Part shown: piece after piece, positions 25,818 to 34,543 of the stretch
How the letters are laid out: the number at the start of each line of letters is the position of its first letter
Position numbering within the stretch: position 1 is the stretch's first letter
From: Cupriavidus pauculus
GTDB lineage: Bacteria > Pseudomonadota > Gammaproteobacteria > Burkholderiales > Burkholderiaceae
Length of the DNA: 64,000 bases
NCBI RefSeq assembly: GCF_002858765.1
Contig: NZ_PJRP01000006.1
Span: 62,001 to 126,000 of the forward strand
Direction of reading: 5' to 3'
Notes under the pieces: generated by a model
Seen by the model: the letters and a program-made list of their open reading frames with translations, nothing else
Database searches by the model: none
Told to the model about the DNA's origin: nothing
Program-made: the position numbers and the translations under genes

Positions 25818-28800
25818 ATGAATCTCTCGAAATTCTTTATCGATCGCCCGATTTTCGCGGGCGTGCTGTCGGTGCTGATCTTCCTGATCGGCGCCATCTC
25901 GATGTTCAAGTTACCGATCTCGGAGTACCCGGAAGTGGTACCGCCGTCGGTGGTGGTGCGCGCGCAGTTCCCGGGCGCCAACCCGAAGGTGATTGCCGAG
26001 ACCGTGGCCACGCCGCTGGAAGAACAGATCAACGGCGTCGAGGACATGCTCTACATGAACTCGCAGGCCAACAGCGACGGCAACCTGACGCTGACGGTGA
26101 CCTTCAAGCTGGGCACCGACCCGGACAAGGCCCAGCAGCTGGTGCAGAACCGTGTCTCGCAGGCCGAACCGCGCCTGCCCGAGGACGTGCGCCGGCTGGG
26201 TATCACCACGGTCAAGAGCTCGCCTGACCTGACCATGGTGGTCCACCTGGTATCGCCGAACGACCGCTACGACATGACGTACCTGCGCAACTATGCGCTG
26301 ATCAACGTGAAGGACCGCCTGGCGCGGATCCAGGGCGTTGGCCAGGTGCAGATGTTCGGCTCGGGCGACTACTCGATGCGTGTCTGGGTCAACCCGGAAA
26401 AGATCGCCGAGCGCGGCCTGGCCGCGTCTGACGTAGTGCGCGCCATCCGCGAGCAGAACGTGCAGGTGGCAGCCGGCGTGATCGGCCAGTCGCCGTCGCT
26501 GCCGGGCACCGACCTGCAACTGTCGGTGAACGCGCAGGGCCGTCTGCAGACCGTGGAGGAGTTTGGCGACATCATCGTCAAGACCTCGCCCGACGGTGTG
26601 GTGACGTACCTGAAGGACATCGCGCGCATCGAACTGGGTGCGTCGGAATACGCGCTGCGTTCGCTGCTGGACAACAAGTCCGCCGTGGCGCTGCCGATCT
26701 TCCAGTCGCCGGGTTCCAACGCGATCCAGATCTCGAACGACGTGCGCAAGACCATGGCCGAGCTGAAGGCCAACATGCCGGAAGGCGTGGACTACAGCAT
26801 CGTCTATGACCCCACGCAGTTCGTGCGCCACTCGATCGAGGCGGTGGTCCACACGCTGTTCGAGGCCATCGCGCTGGTGGTGCTGGTGGTGATCCTGTTC
26901 CTGCAGACGTGGCGTGCGTCGATCATCCCGCTGCTGGCGGTGCCGGTGTCGATCGTCGGTACGTTCGGCCTGATGCATGCGTTCGGCTTCTCGATCAACG
27001 CGCTGAGCCTGTTCGGCCTGGTGCTGGCGATCGGTATCGTGGTGGACGATGCGATCGTGGTGGTCGAAAACGTCGAGCGGAACATCGAGGAAGGGCTGTC
27101 GCCGAAGGAGGCCACCTACAAGGCCATGCGCGAAGTGAGCGGCCCGATCATCGCCATCGCCCTGACGCTGATCGCCGTGTTCGTGCCGCTGGCCTTCATG
27201 ACGGGCCTGACCGGCCAGTTCTACAAGCAGTTCGCGCTGACGATCTCGATCTCGACGATCATCTCGGCGTTCAACTCGCTGACGCTGTCGCCGGCCCTGT
27301 CCGCGCTGCTGCTCAAGGGCCACGATGCGCCCAAGGACTGGCTGACGCGCGGCATGGACCGTGTCTTCGGCGGCTTCTTTGCCCGCTTCAACCGCTTCTT
27401 CGGCCGCAGTTCGGACAGCTATGGCCGTGGCGTGAAGGGCGTGATCCGCCGCAAGGGTTCGGTGTTCGGCGTCTACGCCGTGATGCTGGTGGCGACCTGG
27501 GGCGTGTTCCAGATGGTGCCGAAGGGCTTTGTGCCGGCGCAGGACAAGCAGTACGTGGTGAGCTTTGCCAAGCTGCCTGACGGTGCCACGCTGGACCGTA
27601 CCGAGGACGTGATCCGCCGCATGTCGGACATCGCGCTCAAGCATCCGGGCGTGGAATCGGCCGTGGCCTTCCCGGGCCTGTCGATCAACGGCTTCACCAA
27701 CAGCCCAAGCGCCGGCATCGTGTTCGTCACGCTGGATCCGTTCGACAAGCGCAAGAGCGCTGAGCTGTCGGGCAATGCGATTGCCGCCGACCTGAACAAG
27801 CAGTACGGGTCGATCCAGGACGCGTTCATCGCCGTGTTCCCGCCGCCGCCGGTACAGGGCCTGGGCACGATCGGCGGGTTCAAGATGATGATCGAGGACC
27901 GTGCCGCGCTGGGTTACGACGAACTGTTCAGCGCCACCAACGCGTTCATGACCAAGGCCCGCGCAACCCCGGAACTGGCTGGCATTTTCAGCAACTACCA
28001 GGTGAACGTGCCGCAGCTGGACGTGCAGCTTGACCGTACCAAGGCCAAGCAGCTGGGCGTGCCGGTGACCGACGTGTTCGAGACGCTGCAGACCTATCTT
28101 GGCTCGTCGTACGTGAACGACTTCAACAAGTTCGGTCGTACGTATCAGGTCAAGGTGCAGGCCGACGCGCAGTTCCGTCAGCATGCCGAGGACATCCTGC
28201 AGCTGAAGGCACGCAGCAGCTCCGGCGAAATGGTGCCGCTGTCGTCGCTGGTGAGGGTCAAGCAGGGCTTCGGTCCGGATAGCGTCACGCGCTACAACGG
28301 CTTTACCGCCGCCGACATGAACGGTGGTCCGGCACCGGGCTTCTCGTCGGGCCAGGCCCAGGCCGCTGCCGAGCGCATTGCCGCCGAAACGCTGCCCAAG
28401 GGCATCGGCTTCGAGTGGACCGAGCTGACCTACCAGGACATCCTGGCTGGCAACGCGGGTGTGTGGATCTTCCCGCTGTGCGTGCTGCTGGTGTTCCTGG
28501 TGCTGGCTGCCCAGTACGAAAGCCTGACGCTGCCGCTGGCGGTGATCCTGATCGTGCCGATGAGCCTGCTGGCTGCCATGACCGGTGTCTGGCTGACCCG
28601 TGGCGACAACAACATCTTCACGCAGATCGGTTTCATCGTGCTGGTGGGGCTGTCCGCGAAGAACGCGATCCTGATCGTCGAGTTCGCCCGCGAGCTGGAG
28701 CACCAGGGCCGTACCGTGGTGCAGGCCGCGATCGAAGCCAGCCGCTTGCGTCTGCGCCCGATCCTGATGACGTCGTTCGCGTTCATCATGGGCGTGGTGC

Positions 28801-29009
28801 CGCTGGTGATCTCGACCGGCGCCGGCGCGGAAATGCGCCATGCCATGGGCGTGGCCGTGTTCGCGGGGATGCTGGGCGTGACGTTCTTCGGCCTGTTCCT
28901 GACGCCGGTGTTCTACGTGGCACTGCGTCTGCTGGCTACCCGCAAGCAGCGTCGTGAAGCGGTTGCGACGGATGTGTCGGCATCGCACGCCGTGCCGTCC
29001 GCAGAGTGA
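25818..29009 (+). CDS. bpeF: RND multidrug efflux pump (BpeF/CeoB/MexF subfamily)
   Basis: Proton-driven inner-membrane trimeric pump, 1063 residues, the normal length for HAE1 pumps. The N-terminus MNLSKFFIDRPIFAGVLSVL and SPDLTMVVHLVSPNDRYDMTYLRNYA are MexF-like. The proton relay residues are kept: paired Asp in IGIVVDDAIVVVENVERN and Lys in VGLSAKNAILIVEFA. MexF-type pumps export chloramphenicol, quinolones and trimethoprim; substrates here are inferred. Its stop overlaps the next gene as TGATG. Confidence 0.94.
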   Translation: MNLSKFFIDRPIFAGVLSVLIFLIGAISMFKLPISEYPEVVPPSVVVRAQFPGANPKVIAETVATPLEEQINGVEDMLYMNSQANSDGNLTLTVTFKLGTDPDKAQQLVQNRVSQAEPRLPEDVRRLGITTVKSSPDLTMVVHLVSPNDRYDMTYLRNYALINVKDRLARIQGVGQVQMFGSGDYSMRVWVNPEKIAERGLAASDVVRAIREQNVQVAAGVIGQSPSLPGTDLQLSVNAQGRLQTVEEFGDIIVKTSPDGVVTYLKDIARIELGASEYALRSLLDNKSAVALPIFQSPGSNAIQISNDVRKTMAELKANMPEGVDYSIVYDPTQFVRHSIEAVVHTLFEAIALVVLVVILFLQTWRASIIPLLAVPVSIVGTFGLMHAFGFSINALSLFGLVLAIGIVVDDAIVVVENVERNIEEGLSPKEATYKAMREVSGPIIAIALTLIAVFVPLAFMTGLTGQFYKQFALTISISTIISAFNSLTLSPALSALLLKGHDAPKDWLTRGMDRVFGGFFARFNRFFGRSSDSYGRGVKGVIRRKGSVFGVYAVMLVATWGVFQMVPKGFVPAQDKQYVVSFAKLPDGATLDRTEDVIRRMSDIALKHPGVESAVAFPGLSINGFTNSPSAGIVFVTLDPFDKRKSAELSGNAIAADLNKQYGSIQDAFIAVFPPPPVQGLGTIGGFKMMIEDRAALGYDELFSATNAFMTKARATPELAGIFSNYQVNVPQLDVQLDRTKAKQLGVPVTDVFETLQTYLGSSYVNDFNKFGRTYQVKVQADAQFRQHAEDILQLKARSSSGEMVPLSSLVRVKQGFGPDSVTRYNGFTAADMNGGPAPGFSSGQAQAAAERIAAETLPKGIGFEWTELTYQDILAGNAGVWIFPLCVLLVFLVLAAQYESLTLPLAVILIVPMSLLAAMTGVWLTRGDNNIFTQIGFIVLVGLSAKNAILIVEFARELEHQGRTVVQAAIEASRLRLRPILMTSFAFIMGVVPLVISTGAGAEMRHAMGVAVFAGMLGVTFFGLFLTPVFYVALRLLATRKQRREAVATDVSASHAVPSAE

Positions 29010-30505
29010 TGGTGATAGACATGAACAACATCGTGATGAAGCAGTACCTGCCGAAGCTTGGCGTCCTGGCCGCCGCGCTGGTGCTGGCGGGCTGCTCGCT
29101 GGCACCGACCTACAAGGTGCCCGAGACGCCCACCGCCGCCACCTTCAAGGAAGCCGATGCTGCAGCCGCCGAGGGCGCGCAGTGGAAGACGGCGGCGCCG
29201 GCCGAAGGCCAGCAGCGTGGAGACTGGTGGAAGGTGTTCGGCGACGCCGAGCTGGATCGCCTGATCGACGCCGCCAACGCGCATAACCAAGACCTGGCCG
29301 CCGCGGCGGCCCGCCTGAAGCAGGCGCGGGCGTTCACCGGTGCCACCGAGGCGGACATGTACCCGCAGCTGAGCGCGGGCTTCGACCCCACGCGCACGCA
29401 GTCGTCGGCCGCGTCGCAGGGCCTGCCGGACGGCACGCGCATGTCGCCGCAGACCGTGTACAAGGCGCGCCTGTTCGCCAACTACGAGCTCGACCTGTTC
29501 GGTCGCGTGGCCAGCAGCGTGAACGCTGCCCGTGCTGAAGAGAAGGGCGCCGAGGATCTGTATCGCTCGGTACAGCTCGCGCTGCAGGCCGATACGGCGC
29601 AAGCCTACTTTGCACTGCGTACGCTCGACAGCGACCGTGAACTGCTGAACGCGACGATCAAGTTGCGCGAGGATTCGTTGTCGCTGCTGCGCAAGCGCTA
29701 CGAAGCGGGCGAGACGACCGACCTGGACCCGGCCCGTGCCGAATCGGAACTGGGCACGGCGCGCGCCGACCTGGCCAGCATCGAACGTCGCCGCGCCAAC
29801 CAGGAGCACGCGTTGGCGGTGCTGACCGGCGTAGCGCCGTCGCAGTTCGGGCTGGCCGCCAGGCCGTTCGATACGGCGCCGGTGGCGGTGCCGTCGGGGC
29901 TGCCGTCGGAACTGCTGGAGCGGCGTCCCGATATCGCGGCGGCCGAGCGCCAGATGGCGGCCGCCAACGCGCGCATCGGCATTGCCAAGGCAGCGTTCTT
30001 TCCGCGCATCTCGCTGACGGCGCTGTTCGGTTTCGAGTCGTCGGACCTGTCGAACCTGTTCAAGTGGTCGTCGCGCACGTGGATGCTTGGACCGCTCGTC
30101 GGCACGACGGTGGCGCAGACCATCTTTGATGGCGGCCGCAACAGCTCGAACCTGGCCGGTGCCCGCGCTGCCCACGAGGAAAGCGTGGCGCGCTACCAGC
30201 AGACCGTGCTGGTGGCGTTCCGCGAGGTCGAGGACAGCCTGGCCGATGTGCGCTGGCTCAGCCAGCAGGCCACGGCGCTCGACGGCGCGCTGTCAGGCGC
30301 CAGGCGGGCACAGCGCATCTCGCGCAGCCGCTACGACGCCGGCGCGGTGGACTACCTGACCGTGATCGACGCGGACCGCACCGTGCTGCAGTCGCAGCGC
30401 GATGCCAACGCGGTGGCCGGCCTGCGCGCGGCGGCGACGGTGTCGCTGGTGCGCAGCCTGGGCGGCGGCTGGGGTCCGTTGCCGGAGGCGGTGGCAAAGA
30501 ACTGA
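29009..30505 (+). CDS. oprC: RND outer-membrane channel lipoprotein (OprC/OpcM-like)
   Basis: TolC/OprM-type channel, about 498 residues. The lipobox LAAALVLAGCSLAP is near residue 30, so the protein is lipid-anchored. NodT-type repeats are visible: ELDRLIDAANAHNQDLAAAAARLKQARA in the first half and ERRPDIAAAERQMAAANARIGIAKAAFFPRISL in the second. ATG 29009 overlaps the pump stop; ATGs at 29021 and 29036 are alternatives that keep the lipobox. Third structural gene of the efflux operon. Confidence 0.9.
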   Translation: MVIDMNNIVMKQYLPKLGVLAAALVLAGCSLAPTYKVPETPTAATFKEADAAAAEGAQWKTAAPAEGQQRGDWWKVFGDAELDRLIDAANAHNQDLAAAAARLKQARAFTGATEADMYPQLSAGFDPTRTQSSAASQGLPDGTRMSPQTVYKARLFANYELDLFGRVASSVNAARAEEKGAEDLYRSVQLALQADTAQAYFALRTLDSDRELLNATIKLREDSLSLLRKRYEAGETTDLDPARAESELGTARADLASIERRRANQEHALAVLTGVAPSQFGLAARPFDTAPVAVPSGLPSELLERRPDIAAAERQMAAANARIGIAKAAFFPRISLTALFGFESSDLSNLFKWSSRTWMLGPLVGTTVAQTIFDGGRNSSNLAGARAAHEESVARYQQTVLVAFREVEDSLADVRWLSQQATALDGALSGARRAQRISRSRYDAGAVDYLTVIDADRTVLQSQRDANAVAGLRAAATVSLVRSLGGGWGPLPEAVAKN

Positions 30506-30521
30506 GGGCAGTCGACATGGG

Positions 30522-30561
30522 CTCCCCTCGCCCATGAAAGACCCATGAAAGGGAGAGGGGC
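30522..30561. terminator. CCCCTC...GAGGGG hairpin with tandem repeat
   Basis: CCCCTC (30524-30529) pairs with GAGGGG (30555-30560). The loop holds a near-perfect 11-bp tandem repeat, CCCATGAAAGA and CCCATGAAAGG (30531-30552). It directly follows the efflux operon and probably ends it. Confidence 0.5.
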
Positions 30562-30629
30562 TGGGGTAGCGGGCATTGCGGTTCAAACGTCGATCCGTCG
30601 CAGATTCAGCCGCTCGCCCTCACCCCCGA

Positions 30630-30656
30630 CCCCTTTCCCGCCGTGCGGGAGAGGGG
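30630..30656. terminator. CCCCTTTCCCGC/GCGGGAGAGGGG hairpin
   Basis: Twelve-base arms with one G-U-type mismatch around a CGT loop. Second hairpin of the same family within 110 bases. There is no clear U-run on the plus strand, so it may be a repeat element rather than a working terminator. Confidence 0.5.
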
Positions 30657-30703
30657 AGCAAACAATCGGTTAACAAACATTCGGTCACCAAACTCCGCTG
30701 GCG

Positions 30704-30736
30704 CGATGTTTCCAGGTCACTACACTGGAAACATCG
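30704..30736. promoter_or_regulatory. 33-bp palindromic operator candidate
   Basis: Perfect 12-bp arms, CGATGTTTCCAG and CTGGAAACATCG, around a 9-base spacer. It ends 28 bases before the start codon of the secreted repeat protein gene and is followed by AGTTTTATTTT. Arm length and spacing fit a homodimeric regulator site that could block the promoter, or an mRNA leader hairpin. No cognate regulator is identified. Confidence 0.6.
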
Positions 30737-30764
30737 TGCCAGTTTTATTTTGGGGAGGGCCGAT

Positions 30765-31160
30765 ATGCGAAACCTTCGCCGGATGGCCGTGGCGGTTGTC
30801 CTGTTCGGCACCTTGCTGCCCGTCGTCTGCACTGCCCAGTCCGTCACCGGCTCCATCGCCGTGGGCGGCTCCGCCAGGGTAAAGGGGCCGGCCACGGTCA
30901 ACGGCACGCTGAGCGTGGATGGCAGCGTCTATGCCAATGGCCCGCTGACTGCGGCGTGGTTCGCGTCGCCGGGACGTGGGTATCCGATGTCGCCGGAACG
31001 CGGCCTGCTCAAGGTCTTTCACGGCCCGCTGACAGTGAATGGGTCGATGGTGGTGCATGGCGATCTCTATGTCGACGGGCCGCTCACGGTCAACGGGCCG
31101 CTGGAAGCGGGCGGTGGCATCGATGCCAACGGACCGATGGTGGAGCGCCACGCACGTTGA
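30765..31160 (+). CDS. Secreted beta-helix-like repeat protein (bactofilin-like repeats)
   Basis: 131 residues with a signal peptide (AVAVVLFGTLLPVVCTAQS). The rest is a run of short repeats of the pattern V-x-G-x-L/V-x-V-x-G, such as TVNGTLSVDGSVYANGPL, TVNGSMVVHGDLYVDGPL and TVNGPLEAGGGIDANGPM, interrupted by SPGRGYPMSPERGLLKVF near residue 75. The spacing resembles a bactofilin-type beta helix but the protein is exported. GGGGAGG precedes ATG 30765. It is followed 9 bases later by the DUF2127 gene. Confidence 0.65.
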   Translation: MRNLRRMAVAVVLFGTLLPVVCTAQSVTGSIAVGGSARVKGPATVNGTLSVDGSVYANGPLTAAWFASPGRGYPMSPERGLLKVFHGPLTVNGSMVVHGDLYVDGPLTVNGPLEAGGGIDANGPMVERHAR

Positions 31161-31169
31161 TGCTGCACA

Positions 31170-31664
31170 ATGGCGACTTCGTCGACTTCAACATTTTTCG
31201 CCATGGCGCAAGTCAGCCAAGCAGTGGGCCTCAAGAGCATCGCGCTGTTCGAGGCCGCCAAGGGGGCACTGGTGATCCTGGCCGGACTGGGCGTGGTGGC
31301 GTTGCTGCATGCCGACGCGCAGGCGCTGGCCGAAGCCATTGTCGGCCGCTTTCACCTGAATCCCGCCAGCCATTATCCAAAGGTATTCCTGGCACTGCTG
31401 TCGAATCCCAGTGATGGCCGCCTGTGGGCGATCGGCGGGTCGGCCGCCGTGTACGCGCTGATGCGCTTTGCAGAGGCCTACGGGCTCTGGCACGGGCGTG
31501 CCTGGGGCAACTGGCTTGGCGTCTGGTCGGGCGGGATCTACATTCCGGTGGAGCTGTACGAGGCCGTGCGGCATCCCACGTGGATTCACGTGGGGCTGGC
31601 GGCGGCCAACGCGCTGGTGGTGGTCTACCTGATGCAAAGCCTGGCGCGCCACACGGTCAAGTAA
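31170..31664 (+). CDS. DUF2127 family membrane protein
   Basis: 164 residues with about four transmembrane helices; begins near VGLKSIALFEAAKGALVILAGLGVVALL and includes YALMRFAEAYGLWHGRAWGNWLGVWSGGIYIPVELYEAV, which is typical of the DUF2127 family. Function unknown. It starts 9 bases after the previous stop without its own ribosome site, so coupled translation is likely. A second ATG at 31203 is possible. Confidence 0.75.
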   Translation: MATSSTSTFFAMAQVSQAVGLKSIALFEAAKGALVILAGLGVVALLHADAQALAEAIVGRFHLNPASHYPKVFLALLSNPSDGRLWAIGGSAAVYALMRFAEAYGLWHGRAWGNWLGVWSGGIYIPVELYEAVRHPTWIHVGLAAANALVVVYLMQSLARHTVK

Positions 31665-31779
31665 GCCGGACGGCGCAAATCTGCTAAGGTAGACGCGATG
31701 CCGCGCGCCCGGCGTGCGGCCACCCTGCCACGCGGTGCTGTCAGACAGCCACCGATATCAACCGCCCTAGAGACCCATC

Positions 31780-32070
31780 ATGATTCACGAAATTGCACAG
31801 ATCACGATCAAGCCCGGCATGGAAGCCCAGTTCGAGGCCAACGTGGCCAAGGCCAAGCCGCTGTTCCTGCGGTCGAAGGGCTGCCACGGCCTGAATCTGC
31901 AGCGCTCGATCGAACAGCCGTCGCAGTACGCGCTGGTGGTGGCCTGGGAGACCGTGGAAGATCATATGGTCCATTTCCGTGAATCGGACGAATTCCAGGA
32001 ATGGCGCAACCTGGTCAGCGACTGCTTTGCCGCGCCGCCGGCCGTCCACCACGTCAACACGGTGCTGTGA
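31780..32070 (+). CDS. Antibiotic biosynthesis monooxygenase (ABM) domain protein
   Basis: 96-residue dimeric ferredoxin-like alpha/beta barrel protein. Core features are ITIKPGMEAQFEANVAKAKPLFLRSKGCHG and SQYALVVAWETVEDHMVHFRESDEFQEWR, as in quinol or heme-degrading ABM monooxygenases. Heme ligands are not obvious, so substrate is unknown. Its own promoter region of 115 bases lies upstream. Confidence 0.8.
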   Translation: MIHEIAQITIKPGMEAQFEANVAKAKPLFLRSKGCHGLNLQRSIEQPSQYALVVAWETVEDHMVHFRESDEFQEWRNLVSDCFAAPPAVHHVNTVL

Positions 32071-32140
32071 GCGGCCCCGATCGCCGCTGATCGTCCCACG
32101 CACCTGACGCAGGCGCCCACGCGCCAAAGGAGCCCGCCGC

Positions 32141-32779
32141 ATGTCGACCCCTCAGCAGCGCCCCCGGCATTTTTCGATGCTGCGCGACTTGCAGCTGGCG
32201 GATTTCTTCACGCTGGCCAACGCGGCCTGCGGCATGGGCTCGGTGTTCTACGCGATGTATTTCGTCGCTGCACCGTCTCTCAGCTATTTCTATATCGCGG
32301 CGGCGCTGGCGCCGGCCGCGTTCATCTTCGACGTACTGGACGGGCGCATCGCCCGCTGGCGCCACGCCCATTCGGCGCTGGGCCGTGAACTGGATTCGCT
32401 GTCGGACATCATCTCGTTCGGCGTCGGCCCGGCCACGCTGGCGTTTGCGGCCGGCATGCGCGGCGGCTGGGACCTTGTCGCGCTGATCTATTTTGTCTGC
32501 TGCGGCGTCAGCCGACTGGCCCGCTTCAACGTCACGGCCGAGACCCTGGCCGAAGGCTCGGAGCAGGGCAAGGTCAAGTATTTCGAGGGCACGCCCATCC
32601 CCACCAGCGTGGTGCTGACCGGCATCCTGGCCTGGTGCGCCTCGCATGGCCTGATCGGCGATGCCCTGCCGGCCGGTGCGATGGCCATCGGCCCCGGCAC
32701 GTTCCATCCAATGTCGCTGCTGTTCGTGCTGAGCGGCTCGCTGATGATCAGCAAGACGCTGCGGATTCCGAAGTTCTGA
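32141..32779 (+). CDS. pssA: CDP-diacylglycerol-serine O-phosphatidyltransferase-like enzyme
   Basis: CDP-alcohol phosphatidyltransferase of 212 residues and about six membrane helices. The catalytic signature D-G-x2-A-R-x8-G-x3-D-x3-D is complete: DVLDGRIARWRHAHSALGRELDSLSD near residues 64-89. The short form with serine as acceptor (PssA type II) is the best match by size and flanks; phosphatidylcholine or other alcohol transferases share the motif. AAAGGAG precedes the ATG. No psd gene is adjacent. Confidence 0.75.
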   Translation: MSTPQQRPRHFSMLRDLQLADFFTLANAACGMGSVFYAMYFVAAPSLSYFYIAAALAPAAFIFDVLDGRIARWRHAHSALGRELDSLSDIISFGVGPATLAFAAGMRGGWDLVALIYFVCCGVSRLARFNVTAETLAEGSEQGKVKYFEGTPIPTSVVLTGILAWCASHGLIGDALPAGAMAIGPGTFHPMSLLFVLSGSLMISKTLRIPKF

Positions 32780-32894
32780 CGGTGCTTTCCGGCGTCGAAA
32801 TCTTTTAAGTCGGCCACGAAGACTTCGAATCGACGCAGTGAGACGGCTGCGCTATGTTCGGCGCCAGTATCCGAACTTGCGAGGTGCCGATTCC

Positions 32895-34409
32895 ATGTCG
32901 AATTCCATTACAGTCAGGCTGGCCAGCCTGGCGCTGCTTGCCACGGGGCTTGCCGGCTGTGCGTCCCAAGCCCCGTCTTCCTACAAGATGACCACGCCGA
33001 TCCCACCGGAGATTACCACGCCGGCGTCGGTCGATACCCGCATTGGCAGGCTGGAATTTTTCGATGGGGTGCCGACGGCCCCGACGGCGCAGAAGGTTTT
33101 CGACAACATCGATTTCGCGCGTGGCGTCGAGGCGTTCCTGAACGGCGTGCCCGGGGCGTCGATGGTGGCCATCCGCACCGGCTTGCGCAGCGTGGGCGCG
33201 GTGGGTAGCACGGTGGGCGTGTACGAGCAGTTGATGGACTCGAAGTCGATCTACCTGACGCCGAACAGCGAGACCATCTACTTCTGGAACTGGATGGATC
33301 TGAAGGACGGCCCCGTGGTGGTGGAAACCCCGCCGAACATCCTTGGCGTGGTCGACGATTTCTGGTTCCGCTATGTGACGGACATGGGCAACGCGGGGCC
33401 GGACAAGGGCAAGGGTGGCAAGTACCTGTTCGTGCCGCCCGGCTACACGGGCCAGTTGCCGTCCAGCGGCTACTACATCGTCAAGAGTCCTACCTACGGC
33501 AACCTGCTGTTTGGCCGGGCGTTCATGCAGCATGGCGATCCGCGCCCCGGCGTGGCCAGCCTGAAGGCCGGGCTCAAGGTCTACCGGCTGGCCGACGCGG
33601 CACGGCCGCCGGAGACGACGTTCATCAACCTGTCGGGCAAGGTCATGAACACCGTCCATGCCAACAACTTCAGATTCTATGAGGAGGTCAACCAGATCAT
33701 CCAGGAAGAGCCGGCCGGCGCGTACGGGCCCGACATGACTGGCATCTTCACGGCTATCGGCATGCAGAAGGGCAAGCCGTTCGCGCCCGATGCACGCATG
33801 AAGCAGATCCTGACCGACAGCGTGGCGGTGGGCAACGCCACGGCCCGCGCCATCGACTTCCGCAATCGCGACCCGCGTACGCTGATCTTCCCGGACCGCC
33901 ACTGGACCACGCCGTTCATCGGCGGCAGCTATGAATGGCTGGATAACGGCGCGCGCAACTTCGACGCGCGCACGCTGTTCTTCTACGCCGCCACCATCGA
34001 CACGCCGGCGATGGCGGTGGCGATGCCCGGCATCAGCTCGCAGTACGCGGCATCGAACCTCGACGCCGCCGGCAACCCGCTGGATGGCGCCAAGACCTAT
34101 CGCCTGCATGTGCCGCCCAACGTGCCGGTCAAGGACTTCTGGTCGGTGGTGGTCTACGACACCCAGACGCGCTCGATGCTGCAGACGGACCAGCAGTTCC
34201 CGAGCCTGTCCAGCGAGAAGTCGCTGGTAAAGAATGCCGACGGATCGGCCGACCTGTACTTCGGCCCGCAACCGCCGGCCGGCAAGCAGGCCAACTGGAT
34301 CCAGACCATTCCGGGCAAGAGCTGGTTCACGATCTTCCGGCTCTACGGTCCATTGCAGCCGTGGTTCGACACGCAGTGGAAGCTCGACGACATCGTCGAG
34401 GCGTCTTGA
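32895..34409 (+). CDS. DUF1254/DUF1214 family lipoprotein
   Basis: 504 residues. The lipobox is LLATGLAGCASQ, cleaved before Cys24. The DUF1254 domain occupies roughly residues 60-200 (GVEAFLNGVPGASMVAIRTGLRS, LTPNSETIYFWNWMDLKDGPVVVETPPN) and DUF1214 the C-terminal third (YRLHVPPNVPVKDFWSVVVYD, QTIPGKSWFTIFRLYGPLQPWFD). ATG 32895 has GAGGTG 9 bases upstream. Enzymatic role unknown; exported proteins of this type are common next to stress and catabolic genes. Confidence 0.85.
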   Translation: MSNSITVRLASLALLATGLAGCASQAPSSYKMTTPIPPEITTPASVDTRIGRLEFFDGVPTAPTAQKVFDNIDFARGVEAFLNGVPGASMVAIRTGLRSVGAVGSTVGVYEQLMDSKSIYLTPNSETIYFWNWMDLKDGPVVVETPPNILGVVDDFWFRYVTDMGNAGPDKGKGGKYLFVPPGYTGQLPSSGYYIVKSPTYGNLLFGRAFMQHGDPRPGVASLKAGLKVYRLADAARPPETTFINLSGKVMNTVHANNFRFYEEVNQIIQEEPAGAYGPDMTGIFTAIGMQKGKPFAPDARMKQILTDSVAVGNATARAIDFRNRDPRTLIFPDRHWTTPFIGGSYEWLDNGARNFDARTLFFYAATIDTPAMAVAMPGISSQYAASNLDAAGNPLDGAKTYRLHVPPNVPVKDFWSVVVYDTQTRSMLQTDQQFPSLSSEKSLVKNADGSADLYFGPQPPAGKQANWIQTIPGKSWFTIFRLYGPLQPWFDTQWKLDDIVEAS

Positions 34410-34543
34410 GCCCGGGCTGCCGCTGACGGGCGGGAGATTCCACGACGGGGGCAGGGTCAGCAAGGTTCGCGGGCGGCGTCTACAATCCTCCGGGACGTTG
34501 CCCGCTCCCGCGCAGGGAGCCCCAGGACTCCAAGGAACTCCCC

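Noticed and set aside
25911..29105. A 1064-codon open frame on the minus strand opposite the RND pump gene
   Set aside because: It mirrors the codon pattern of the pump gene in GC-rich DNA; the product is a His/Arg/Gln-rich sequence with no motif, while the plus strand encodes a complete MexF-type protein.
30531..30552. Tandem 11-bp repeat as a possible repeat array or CRISPR seed
   Set aside because: Only two copies, no spacers, and it forms the loop of a terminator-type hairpin.
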